The notes below the pieces were generated by a model, which was not told where the DNA came from, ran no database searches, and worked only from the letters and a program-made list of their open reading frames with translations. This document shows positions 9,895 through 16,851 of a stretch of 64,000 bases of DNA, in pieces; the stretch's first letter is position 1; every line of letters begins with the position of its first letter. Source of the stretch: Thermococcus camini (GTDB lineage: Archaea > Methanobacteriota_B > Thermococci > Thermococcales > Thermococcaceae). The stretch is from NCBI RefSeq assembly GCF_904067545.1, contig NZ_LR881183.1, positions 1,864,277-1,928,276 on the forward strand, in the 5' to 3' direction. A program made the translations under genes and the position numbers.

Positions 9895-9909
9895 CGCCCT
9901 AAAAGGGCG
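9895..9909. terminator. Hairpin between convergent taw3 and lplA
   Basis: CGCCCT / AGGGCG, 6-bp stem with an AAA loop, lies midway between two facing stop codons and is followed by an A-rich stretch (AAAAGAAAAAAG), which gives a T run for lplA transcripts on the minus strand. It has the same short-stem, three-base-loop shape as the hairpins at 10.9-11.6 kb, so terminator function is only one reading. Confidence 0.4.
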
Positions 9910-9929
9910 AGGCCTGCAAAAGAAAAAAG

Positions 9930-10679
9930 TTACCTCATCTCGTTCCACTCCGGGTTCCCGTACCTCTCTTCCACCAGCCTCTCGGCGAGCTCGAGCTCGT
10001 AGTCCGTTAGCTCCCCTTCTTCCAGCCCGAACGCGGTAAAGAACTTGTCCTTCAACAGCTCGTAGGCCTCCCAGCGGCTCAGCTTTATCCCCTCGCGCTC
10101 CAGCGTTGTTACCCTCTCCCAGATGCTCGAAACGCCCTTGTCGGCCAGCTTTGCCTTCGAAGCGCGGAGAACCCTTCCGAGCACCCCAACGCGCGTGGAA
10201 TACATGAAGGTGCCGTGCTGCAGGATGACCCCCTTCCTCCTCGTCTGTGCGGAGCCGCTGATTTTTTTCCCGTTGGCAACTATGTCGTTGAGGCCGGAGA
10301 AGCCGGCATCAAGGCCGAGCTCTTTCAAGGCATCGACGAGCGGGCCGGCCAGATAGCGGTAGCTCGTCTCGACGTTTTTAAGCATGGGATGTAAGTCCTC
10401 GCTGGCAACGACGGAATAGGTTATCTCGCCGAACTCGTCGTGGAACACCGAACCACCGCCGGTAATCCTGCGGACGACGGGGATTCCGAGCTTCCGTGCC
10501 TCGTCTAGGTTGACGTCGTGGACGACGCTCTGGAATCTTCCGATGGTTACCGAGCTCGGCGAGAAGGCGTAGAGCCTCACCGTGTCTGGGACTTTCCCCT
10601 CAATTCTGGCGCGCATTATCGCCTCGTCTATGGCCATCTGAACCTCGGGCCTTGCAACGATGAGCGGGATGAACCTCAT
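9930..10679 (-). CDS. lplA: Lipoate-protein ligase A family protein
   Basis: 249 aa with the biotin/lipoate ligase fold: RRITGGGSVFHDEFGEITYS (about residues 70-89) and the catalytic-lysine segment NGKKISGSAQ (about 136-145). The enzyme activates lipoate with ATP and attaches it to acceptor lysines. Archaeal enzymes are often split into LplA and a small accessory LplB; here the C-terminal 60 aa (ELTDYELELAERLVEERYG) look like a short accessory domain. No lipoylated partner (GcvH or E2) lies in the window. A TATA-like CTTAAAAA at 10709-10718 (minus) fits a start at 10679. Confidence 0.85.
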   Translation of the reverse strand: MRFIPLIVARPEVQMAIDEAIMRARIEGKVPDTVRLYAFSPSSVTIGRFQSVVHDVNLDEARKLGIPVVRRITGGGSVFHDEFGEITYSVVASEDLHPMLKNVETSYRYLAGPLVDALKELGLDAGFSGLNDIVANGKKISGSAQTRRKGVILQHGTFMYSTRVGVLGRVLRASKAKLADKGVSSIWERVTTLEREGIKLSRWEAYELLKDKFFTAFGLEEGELTDYELELAERLVEERYGNPEWNEMR

Positions 10680-10722
10680 AACATCACCAAGGTTAAAAGG
10701 TCGTGAGCGTTTTTAAGTCCAG

Positions 10723-10780
10723 CGATGATGAGGCCCAAGCCCTTCCGAGGCAACGATGAGGAGAGCGGTCACCACTGAGC
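10723..10780 (+). ncRNA. Candidate C/D box guide sRNA
   Basis: In 54 bases there is a perfect C box ATGATGA (10725-10731), a D'-like CCGA (10745-10748), a C'-like CGATGAG (10754-10760) and a D box CTGA (10775-10778). Spacing suits archaeal 2'-O-methylation guides. A TATA-like GGTTAAAAGG at 10691-10700 would start transcription near 10720. The candidate guide before the D box is GAGAGCGGTCACCA. The target was not identified and terminal pairing is weak. Confidence 0.45.
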
Positions 10781-10785
10781 GGATA

Positions 10786-10830
10786 GAAACTTTGCCTTCG
10801 CAAAGTTTCATCAAAGTTCGTGATTCCTTC
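10786..10830 (-). repeat. 45-bp inverted repeat, right copy
   Basis: Reverse complement of 8953-8997 with one mismatch. Its left half is the hairpin GAAACTTTGC / GCAAAGTTTC with a CTTC loop (10786-10809). The pair encloses tRNA-His, taw3, lplA and the sRNA candidate, about 1.8 kb. Confidence 0.85.
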
Positions 10831-10926
10831 ATAAAGATCTCTTGAGAAGGGTTTCTTTTTTCTGTTTGTTTAATTTGTGGAACCTCTACCAACGCTCGTT
10901 TTTGATAGGGGCTTGCTTTTTGGACA

Positions 10927-11567
10927 AGCGCCCTCCGGGCGCTGGGAATAGAAAACCCCCCAACGAGCCAATTAGAGAGTAGTTACCAAAAAAGCTCCAA
11001 GTCAAGTAAAACCCCAAAATTAACCAGACGAACTCAATAAGAATCACGAGTCCCACAAAGAAGCAGAGAAATTTCAAAGGTTTGAGGGTACGGAGCAAGC
11101 TTTGAGAAAGCTTGACCAAAGAGTTCGTAGCTCTTTGTAGCAGATTTTCATTAAGAATCTGTTAGACAGGGTTCTTGGGGATGTGGGGGCGTTAGCCCCC
11201 CAGGGGATTAAAAAACAAGGAAGGTGGGGAAACGTAGTTTCCCAGATTTTTAGAGAAAAGTGGGGCTGTGGGGTGGAACCCCACCTCGGGGGTTTGAGAG
11301 TACAGGAAGCTTTTGGAAAAAGCTTCACCAAAAGATTTCCTTATCTACAAATTGGCAGGAATCAGAGCGTGCATCCTAAAATTCAGCAACGGATTGGGGA
11401 TTGACGTAAAAACTGGCCTATTGAACTAGTTTCACCCATATTCTGGCGTCTGGAAGACGCCCTATGAGGGGTGAAACACTGTAAGAGCGCCAGTTGAAAG
11501 TAATCCCAAAAAAGAAGAGAAAGCTAAATTGCACGCCATTTTTCCGCCAGCGCTTTGCGAAGCAAAG
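10927..11567. repeat. Array of perfect short hairpins, gene-free
   Basis: At least eight perfect inverted repeats lie here, most with a three-base loop: AGCGCCC/GGGCGCT (10927-10943, loop TCC), CAAGCTTT/AAAGCTTG (11096-11114, GAG), CAAAGAG/CTCTTTG (11117-11137, 7-base loop), GGGGGC/GCCCCC (11185-11200, GTTA), GGGAAAC/GTTTCCC (11227-11243, GTA), GTGGGGT/ACCCCAC (11268-11284, GGA), GAAGCTTTT/AAAAGCTTC (11306-11326, GGA), GGCGTCT/AGACGCC (11445-11461, GGA) and CTTTGC/GCAAAG (11553-11567, GAA). Stem sequences differ and spacing is irregular, so this is not a CRISPR. Short frames here lack ribosome sites. Confidence 0.8.
11429..11477. other. Nested stem-loop, possible structured RNA
   Basis: A 9-bp outer stem GTTTCACCC (11429-11437) / GGGTGAAAC (11469-11477) encloses the 7-bp GGCGTCT/AGACGCC hairpin, with internal loops of seven bases on each side. 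Both stems are perfect. No promoter or terminator was identified for it. Confidence 0.45.
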
Positions 11568-11626
11568 GGCTGTTGGTCAGGGGCCGATTAGTTCATCATC
11601 GGAGCCCTCGGCCACCTACCCTCACA

Positions 11627-12103
11627 TCATCCCAGGCCCAGGCTTTCCCTGATTTCAAGGGGGATGAGGCCTATCTTCGGGAGCACCAGCAAAGCTTTGT
11701 CCTCGACGGCGTAGGCCGGGACGCACGGCACCATCCCGTAGGGGGTCGGGTATTCGGGGTCGGGGGCCCAGTTGTTGTCGCCCCAGGTAAGGAAGCACTT
11801 CTCGGTCTTGCCGCCGAGGTTCACCTCGCTTATCCCCCTGACGCGGTGGATGATGGGATACTCGTAGCCGGGACGCTTGTAGACGATGACATCATTGATG
11901 TGAACATCGTCGATGTTCTCCTCGCTTATGCCCTCCAGCAGGACGACGTCCCCGCGGTAGAAGACTGGCTCCATCGAGCCGCTGACGACTATGACGAGGG
12001 GAGAGTCGGTGTGAAGCGCAACCTTAAGGCCGAACTGGAAGATGAAGACAGCTATAACCGCTATCAGCACCCATGCTATATCCTTTTTCCACCCGTCCTC
12101 CAT
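11627..12103 (-). CDS. Signal peptidase I, archaeal/ER type (S26B)
   Basis: 158 aa from ATG 12103 (GGAGGC eight bases upstream); a longer frame to 12160 starts inside the upstream gene and lacks a site. One N-terminal membrane helix (IAWVLIAVIAVFIFQFGL), then the catalytic serine in SGSMEPVFYRGDVVLL and the histidine in PIIHRV that replaces the bacterial lysine, as in Sec11/SipW enzymes, plus the GDNN box (LTWGDNNWAPDPE). It cleaves Sec signal peptides at the outer face of the membrane. It overlaps the DUF531 gene by 28 bases, so the two are co-translated. Confidence 0.88.
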   Translation of the reverse strand: MEDGWKKDIAWVLIAVIAVFIFQFGLKVALHTDSPLVIVVSGSMEPVFYRGDVVLLEGISEENIDDVHINDVIVYKRPGYEYPIIHRVRGISEVNLGGKTEKCFLTWGDNNWAPDPEYPTPYGMVPCVPAYAVEDKALLVLPKIGLIPLEIRESLGLG

Positions 12104-12627
12104 CTCAGAGCCTCCATGAGGGTGCTTATCCTCGCGGGAATGGCACCGATGGCGGTGCACGTTTCGAGGCTCACCCTTTTTCCAGTTATGTCCATGTGAT
12201 AGCGGGCGGTCTTAAAGATTTCCTTTGGAAGGCCGTGCCGCCCGAGGCCCACCAGGAGGAGAAAGCTCTCACCACGGAGGGCACGTTCGGCTAGCTCAAT
12301 GGGCGTTAGTTCTTTCTCATCGCTTGGCTTTCGAGTGGTGGCAACGGGTGTTCCGAACTGCGGCGGAAAACCCCGCCTGGGAAAGTTCAGAAGGTGGAAG
12401 CGGTTCCCCTCCGCCAGTTCCATGAGGTACCTGCCGCCCTCGCCTATCGTTGTGTGGCCGCTTATCTCCTCCGCCACATCGATCGGTCTGCCCTCGAAGG
12501 GAAAGCCCACCAGGGCCAGGTGGAAGCCGTAGGCATAAGCTATAGGCCCCGCTCGGGCTATGGCGCGCAGGTGGGCCTCATGGAGCCTCTTGGGGTCGTA
12601 GGTGTTGTACAGGGCTATCGTCAGCAT
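12076..12627 (-). CDS. DUF531 family protein
   Basis: 183 aa from ATG 12627 (MLTIALYNTYDPKRLHEAHL); the longer frame to 12651 would begin at the TATA box. Motifs typical of this archaeal family are SGHTTIGEGGRYL, VGLGRHGLPKEIF and SLETCTAIGAIPARI near the C-terminus. The glycine-rich loop followed by a deep-knot-like C-terminus recalls SPOUT RNA methyltransferases, but that is inference. Transcription starts from the shared TATA at 12653-12663, leaving almost no leader. It is coupled to the signal peptidase gene. Confidence 0.8.
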   Translation of the reverse strand: MLTIALYNTYDPKRLHEAHLRAIARAGPIAYAYGFHLALVGFPFEGRPIDVAEEISGHTTIGEGGRYLMELAEGNRFHLLNFPRRGFPPQFGTPVATTRKPSDEKELTPIELAERALRGESFLLLVGLGRHGLPKEIFKTARYHMDITGKRVSLETCTAIGAIPARISTLMEALRWRTGGKRI

Positions 12628-12652
12628 TGCCATGGGCAATGTAACCAACAAA

Positions 12653-12663
12653 CCTTTATAAGG
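12653..12663. promoter_or_regulatory. Palindromic TATA shared by divergent genes
   Basis: CCTTTATAAGG reads as a TATA box on both strands. The start codons at 12627 (minus) and 12689 (plus) each lie about 26-30 bases away, so both transcripts would be leaderless or nearly so. Confidence 0.65.
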
Positions 12664-12688
12664 ATTTAGAACGAATTAAAAAGTTAGT

Positions 12689-13768
12689 ATGGCGACGCGA
12701 GAAGAAATAGAAATGCTCATCCAGAGGGGGTACTACGATGAGGCCCTCTCGAAGATCGGGGAGTTAATCGATCCCATAGACAAGGTAGAACTTCTCACGG
12801 ACCTGGCCATAGCCATCCACCGCCACGGTGGGCCGGAGGAATGGATACCCGGAACCATAGAGGACGCCATGTACATTGCCAGGAAACTGAAGGATCCGGC
12901 CCAGAAGGCCGTGGCATACTCCATCATCGCTTCCGCCCTCGGGATAATCGGCTACGAGGAGGACGCGGTAGATTTCTTCGGCAGGGCGCTGGACGCGACC
13001 GACAGCATAAAGAATCCAGTAGAGAAGGGCACCGTCCTCTCAACCCTCGCGTATCATCTGGCCATCGGGGGATACCCCGAGAGCGCTCTGGACGTTTTCA
13101 ACGTCGCCTTTGATACAATAATTGGAGCCGAGATGAACTACACCCACAAGGTGGACGGCATCATACGCATAGGTGAGCTGATGGAGAGGGCTGGGGACGC
13201 GCTCCCATCCAGCAAGGCCCTGGAGTTCTACAGGATGGCGTTCGATATATTCGACAAGCTCCACGTCAACCAGCGGGCGGCGGTCGTTGAGAAGAAGATA
13301 GAGCTGGTGAACACGGTCCACGAGGTGGGGCTTCCGGAGGTCAGGGAGTCCCTGCTGGAAGGAAGGTACCACTACGCACTCGCGCTCATAGAGAAAAAAT
13401 ACAGCGGGGTTGCAAGGCTCATCGGTGAACTCGAGGTCGCGCTCTGGATGAAGCGCATGAACAACCTTGAGTACATGGATATCGTGGACGGCGCCTTCAA
13501 GAGGTGTGAAAACCCCATATTCACCGAGGCTAACGTTCAGAGGATAGCGAGGCTCCTGACCGAACTCGGAAGCCTGAAGAGGGCCCTTGAGTTCGCGAGG
13601 AAGATAAAGGATATCCACAAGAAGAGTGAGGCGCTTAAGGCCATCGCCGTGGAACTGGCCAAGAGGCAGGAGTTTGAAGATGCAAGGAGGCTGGTCGAGA
13701 GCATCCCCGATCCCGGGGTGAGGGCGGAGGCGCTCACCGAGATAGTGACGATGGAAGAGAGCACCTGA
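12689..13768 (+). CDS. Alpha-helical repeat (TPR-like) protein
   Basis: 359 aa made of helical hairpins resembling degenerate tetratricopeptide repeats: ALSKIGELIDPIDKVELLTD, VAYSIIASALGIIGYEEDAV, VLSTLAYHLAIGGYPESALD and, near the end, ALKAIAVELAKRQEFEDAR. There is no signal peptide or membrane helix, so it is probably a cytoplasmic scaffold. No partner is known; the next gene follows after nine bases with a GGTG site, so the dipeptidase is probably in the same operon. The start is fixed by the TATA-to-ATG distance (leaderless). Confidence 0.7.
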   Translation: MATREEIEMLIQRGYYDEALSKIGELIDPIDKVELLTDLAIAIHRHGGPEEWIPGTIEDAMYIARKLKDPAQKAVAYSIIASALGIIGYEEDAVDFFGRALDATDSIKNPVEKGTVLSTLAYHLAIGGYPESALDVFNVAFDTIIGAEMNYTHKVDGIIRIGELMERAGDALPSSKALEFYRMAFDIFDKLHVNQRAAVVEKKIELVNTVHEVGLPEVRESLLEGRYHYALALIEKKYSGVARLIGELEVALWMKRMNNLEYMDIVDGAFKRCENPIFTEANVQRIARLLTELGSLKRALEFARKIKDIHKKSEALKAIAVELAKRQEFEDARRLVESIPDPGVRAEALTEIVTMEEST

Positions 13769-13777
13769 GGTGTCGCC

Positions 13778-14713
13778 ATGATATTCGACGCCCACTCAGA
13801 CCTGCCAACGCTCATACACGACGAGAGACTGAACGGAAGGAGCCTCGTGCTGGAGAGGAACTCCGAGAGGTTCTTCGGTCCCTGGGTTAGGGCCAGGGTC
13901 ATGGCCATCTGGACGCGGCCGGAGAGAAGGAGAGACGCAACGGCCTACGGTTTTGAGGTCCTGAACTCCCTGCTGAAGGACATCGGGGAGAGCGAGCGCT
14001 TTGAGCTGGTCACAACCGTCGATGAGATGAAAAATGCCATCGGAAACGGAAAGGTCGCCCTGTGGCTCAGCCTTGAGGGCGGGGAGCCGATAGGGGAGAG
14101 CCTCGACCTCCTCGAGGTCTTCCACCGCCTCGGCCTCAGAGTTTTGACGCTCACCTGGAGCCTGAGAAACGCCATAGCTGACGGGGTCTTTGAGAGAACC
14201 GGCGGCGGATTGACGAATTTCGGCGTTGAAGTCGTTGGAAAGGCCGAGGAGCTGGGAATTGTGATAGACCTGAGCCACATAAACGAGACCGGTTTCTGGG
14301 ACGCCCTTGATGTGACTTCGTTCCCGGTTATAGCGTCCCACTCCAACGCGAGAGCCCTTTGCGACCACCCCAGAAACCTCACGGACGAGCAGATAAAGGC
14401 TATAGCGGAGCGCGATGGCGTCATTGGAGCGGTTGCCATTCCAAGCTTCGTCCACAGAGAAAAGCCGACGTTGGAGCGGTACGTGGAGCACATAGCGTAC
14501 ATGGCAGATTTAGCCGGCTACCGGCACGTCGGCCTCGGCTTCGACTTCGTCTACTACCTCCCAGGCTGGAGCGGAAGGAGCGTTGAAGGCTTCGAGGACG
14601 AGTCGAAGATACCCCACTTGGTGGAGAGGCTGTCTGAAACCTTCAGCGAGAGGGAAGTCGAGGCAATAACCTTCAAGAACTTCGAGCGCGTTTTTGAGAG
14701 GGTCGTGGGTTAG
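13778..14713 (+). CDS. Membrane (renal) dipeptidase family, peptidase M19
   Basis: 311 aa, a TIM-barrel metallopeptidase. Metal ligands are visible: HSD at residues 6-8, the bridging glutamate in LSLEGGEPIG (about 103), DLSHINETGFWD (about 163-174) and ASHSNARALCDHPRNLTDEQ (about 186-205), followed by GLGFDFVYYLPG. Family members cleave dipeptides using two zinc ions. There is no signal peptide, so it should act in the cytoplasm on peptides from proteolysis, matching the peptide-based growth of Thermococcales. Confidence 0.9.
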   Translation: MIFDAHSDLPTLIHDERLNGRSLVLERNSERFFGPWVRARVMAIWTRPERRRDATAYGFEVLNSLLKDIGESERFELVTTVDEMKNAIGNGKVALWLSLEGGEPIGESLDLLEVFHRLGLRVLTLTWSLRNAIADGVFERTGGGLTNFGVEVVGKAEELGIVIDLSHINETGFWDALDVTSFPVIASHSNARALCDHPRNLTDEQIKAIAERDGVIGAVAIPSFVHREKPTLERYVEHIAYMADLAGYRHVGLGFDFVYYLPGWSGRSVEGFEDESKIPHLVERLSETFSEREVEAITFKNFERVFERVVG

Positions 14714-14752
14714 GTTTTTAATGGGAACCCTAAAAGGCAAAAACGATCTACA

Positions 14753-14911
14753 ATGAGTAAGAATTCATCGTCAAAATCTGAACCACTATATAGAACCCGG
14801 TCATTATCAGAGTTAATTGAGCTTTTTAAAAACATAAACGCAGAGGAAACAATAGATTCAGTTCTGAGAGAGGGTAGGGAGCGGGTACTATGGAGGAACT
14901 CTACTTTCTGA
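14753..14911 (+). CDS. Possible small leader ORF, 52 aa
   Basis: ATG 14753 opens a frame for a hydrophilic peptide (MSKNSSSKSEPLYRTRSLSE... ending LWRNSTF) that overlaps the start of the methyltransferase by 22 bases in another frame. A TATA-like TTTTTAAT at about 14716-14723 predicts transcription from about 14748, so this ATG would be the first codon of the transcript, while the methyltransferase ATG lies 140 bases inside it. It could be a leader peptide, the stub of an antitoxin-like gene, or chance. Confidence 0.35.
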   Translation: MSKNSSSKSEPLYRTRSLSELIELFKNINAEETIDSVLREGRERVLWRNSTF

Positions 14912-15738
14912 CAGCGAGAGACGCGAGAAGACTGCTCTTCGCGAAGGGAGGGGCGAAGCTCAACCTCGACCTTAGAAAAACCAACAGGACGTTGGAGGTA
15001 AAGCTGGAAGGAGACGAGTTCATCTTTCCCGACGGAACGCGGGTTGGGAGGGACGTCATAGAGAGAATCGCAAGGGACGAGGGAAGCGTTTACTTCGTGG
15101 GAGGGGGTGGGGTTTACAAAGCCGCCATCGCCGGGGAGGGCTTCTACAAGCTCGTGCCGACGATTCCGCCGACGATTGAGATAAACGGCATCAGAATGCA
15201 CAGGACGAAGGAAGTGAACCCCCTCCAGGACACGAGGAACAAGGTGAACGCGGTGAAGCCGAGGGAGGGCGAAACGGTCTTAGATACCTGCATGGGACTC
15301 GGCTACACGGCGATAGAAGCCTCAAAGAGAGGGGCATACGTCATAACCATCGAGAAAGACCCGAACGTGATTGAGCTTGCCAGGATAAATCCCTGGAGCA
15401 GGGAGCTCTTCACCGGCGGTAAAATTCAGGTGATTCAGGGAGACGCCTTCGAGGTCGTGAAGAAGTTCAACGATGAGAGCTTCGATGTGGTTATCCACGA
15501 CCCGCCGCGCTTTTCTTTAGCTGGACAGCTCTACTCGGAGGTGTTCTACCGCGAGCTGTTCAGGGTCCTTAAACCCGGAGGAAGGCTCTTCCACTACGTT
15601 GGAAACCCTGGAAAGAAATACCGGAGGAAAGACCTCCAGAAAGGTGTCATGGAGAGGTTAAGAAAAGCGGGCTTCGTCGGGGTTAGAAGGGTGGAGGAAG
15701 CGCTGGGAGTTGTCGCGAGGAAAGTGGAGAAATCATAA
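14890..15738 (+). CDS. Predicted archaeal SAM-dependent methyltransferase (COG2521 type)
   Basis: 282 aa. A 120-aa N-terminal domain is followed by a Rossmann methyltransferase: motif I VLDTCMGLGYTAIEA (about 130-144), acidic strand end ITIEKDPNVIELARINPWS (about 152-170) and motif IV HDPPRFSLAGQLY (about 202-214), then LKPGGRLFHYVGNPG. The DPPR tetrad suggests an amino-group target such as RNA, but the substrate is unknown. GGGTAGGGAG sits about 10 bases upstream of ATG 14890. It converges on and overlaps the ATPase gene by six bases. Confidence 0.85.
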   Translation: MEELYFLTARDARRLLFAKGGAKLNLDLRKTNRTLEVKLEGDEFIFPDGTRVGRDVIERIARDEGSVYFVGGGGVYKAAIAGEGFYKLVPTIPPTIEINGIRMHRTKEVNPLQDTRNKVNAVKPREGETVLDTCMGLGYTAIEASKRGAYVITIEKDPNVIELARINPWSRELFTGGKIQVIQGDAFEVVKKFNDESFDVVIHDPPRFSLAGQLYSEVFYRELFRVLKPGGRLFHYVGNPGKKYRRKDLQKGVMERLRKAGFVGVRRVEEALGVVARKVEKS

Positions 15739-16797
15739 CCTCTTGAAAACGCGGTACATGACAGGGTCAGGAATCCTGTACTTCCCATGACCTGCCGGTT
15801 CAAGGAAGCCGTAGTCAATCAGCCTGTTGATGTAGTTCCTCAGGGACCTGTCATCCACGCTCACGGTTTCCCTAATATCCTCAAGCCTTGCACTGCCAAT
15901 CCCCTCGCTTAGCCCTGCAACCGCTTTCATCACGAGCTCGTACCTGGGGGAGAGCCTGGAAAGCTCCCTGAACTCGGACATAACGTAGGCCATGGCCTTT
16001 TCCAGAACCCTCTCGATTGCCTCCTCATGAGTTAAGCCGTCAATCCTTGAGGCGCCGTAGTGGACAAGCCAGCCAGGAATACCGTCGAGGGTTCTTATTG
16101 TTGATAACAGTTCTTCGTCGTTGGGGTTTCTGCCGGCTTCCTCAAATCCCCTCTCAAGAAACTCAAGACTCTCCGAGGGGTTGAACCGGGGGAGACGAAT
16201 CCTCACTTCATACCTGCCGAACAGCGGGGAAGACCCGTCGTAGAGCCTCAGGAAGCTCTCAAGAATCCCCACCTGAGAGCCCGTGAAAACGAGAACAACG
16301 TTCTGAAGGGCGTCGAGAACCCATGCAAAGAACCTCGTGAGGTCTTCGTTTGAAAATCTTAGGTACTGGGCCTCATCGAAGGCAACCACAACCGGACTTC
16401 CCGCCCGGTTTAGGAGGGAAAATACTTCAACGAGGTCAGGTTTATCACCGAGGTCGAGCTCAAGTGGGCCGAGCTTCAGTCCCTTAACCTTCGAGAGCAC
16501 ACTACCGACCACGCTCCTTCCGAGCAGGGCCTTGTAAACTCCCTCTGCGATTACCCTATGGGGATATCTTGAGTTCAGTGAAGTCGCCGCCCGCGTGTCT
16601 ATGACGATATGGGGAACCCCATCCCCGACCAGCTCGTTGAGAGAAGCGTAGAGAAAGCTCGTCTTGCCGATCCTCCTCGGGCCGGTGATGAGAATGAAAT
16701 TCCTCCCCCTCTTCAGGGCATCCCTAAAGACGAGGTACTCAGCCTTTCTTCCAAAGAGCTCGCGGATTGATGTCTTTGGACGGACATCAAACAACAT
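15733..16797 (-). CDS. Archaeal ATPase (ATPase_2/MNS family) with winged helix
   Basis: 354 aa. FGRKAEYLVF is followed by Walker A (TGPRRIGKTSF, about 39-49), Walker B (VVVAFDEAQYL, about 136-146) and sensor VFTGSQVGIL (about 169-178), typical of the STAND-related family abundant in hyperthermophilic archaea. The C-terminal 75 aa (RLEDIRETVSVDDRSLRNYI) form a winged helix. The role of these ATPases is unsettled. The start ATG 16797 lies just after an inverted repeat placed over the predicted transcription start, so the protein may control its own promoter. Confidence 0.85.
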   Translation of the reverse strand: MLFDVRPKTSIRELFGRKAEYLVFRDALKRGRNFILITGPRRIGKTSFLYASLNELVGDGVPHIVIDTRAATSLNSRYPHRVIAEGVYKALLGRSVVGSVLSKVKGLKLGPLELDLGDKPDLVEVFSLLNRAGSPVVVAFDEAQYLRFSNEDLTRFFAWVLDALQNVVLVFTGSQVGILESFLRLYDGSSPLFGRYEVRIRLPRFNPSESLEFLERGFEEAGRNPNDEELLSTIRTLDGIPGWLVHYGASRIDGLTHEEAIERVLEKAMAYVMSEFRELSRLSPRYELVMKAVAGLSEGIGSARLEDIRETVSVDDRSLRNYINRLIDYGFLEPAGHGKYRIPDPVMYRVFKRL

Positions 16798-16801
16798 TTA
16801 A

Positions 16802-16828
16802 GGACACACCCCGAAAAGGGGGATGTCC
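16802..16828. promoter_or_regulatory. Operator-like inverted repeat before the ATPase gene
   Basis: On the minus strand GGACA-TC-CCCC, five bases, GGGG-TG-TGTCC: nine of eleven positions are symmetric. It begins two bases after the TATA box and covers the expected transcription start, the usual position of an archaeal repressor site. A related GGACATC recurs at the first codons of the gene (about 16780-16787). Confidence 0.55.
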
Positions 16829-16830
16829 AA

Positions 16831-16844
16831 AGGTGTATATAAAG
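16831..16844 (-). promoter_or_regulatory. TATA box of the ATPase gene
   Basis: CCTTTATATACACC on the minus strand, about 35-47 bases before ATG 16797. Confidence 0.65.
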
Positions 16845-16851
16845 GTGGTGG

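Noticed and set aside
10886-11404. Short frames at 10886-11119 (-), 11074-11331 (-) and 11183-11404 (+)
   Set aside because: They run through perfect hairpins, lack ribosome sites and begin alike only because of a repeated DNA unit. The hydrophobic run in the first one is noted but is not enough to call a gene.
8836-11567. Possible CRISPR array or leader
   Set aside because: Hairpins differ in sequence and spacing; no repeat of 24-37 bp recurs at a regular interval and no cas genes are near.
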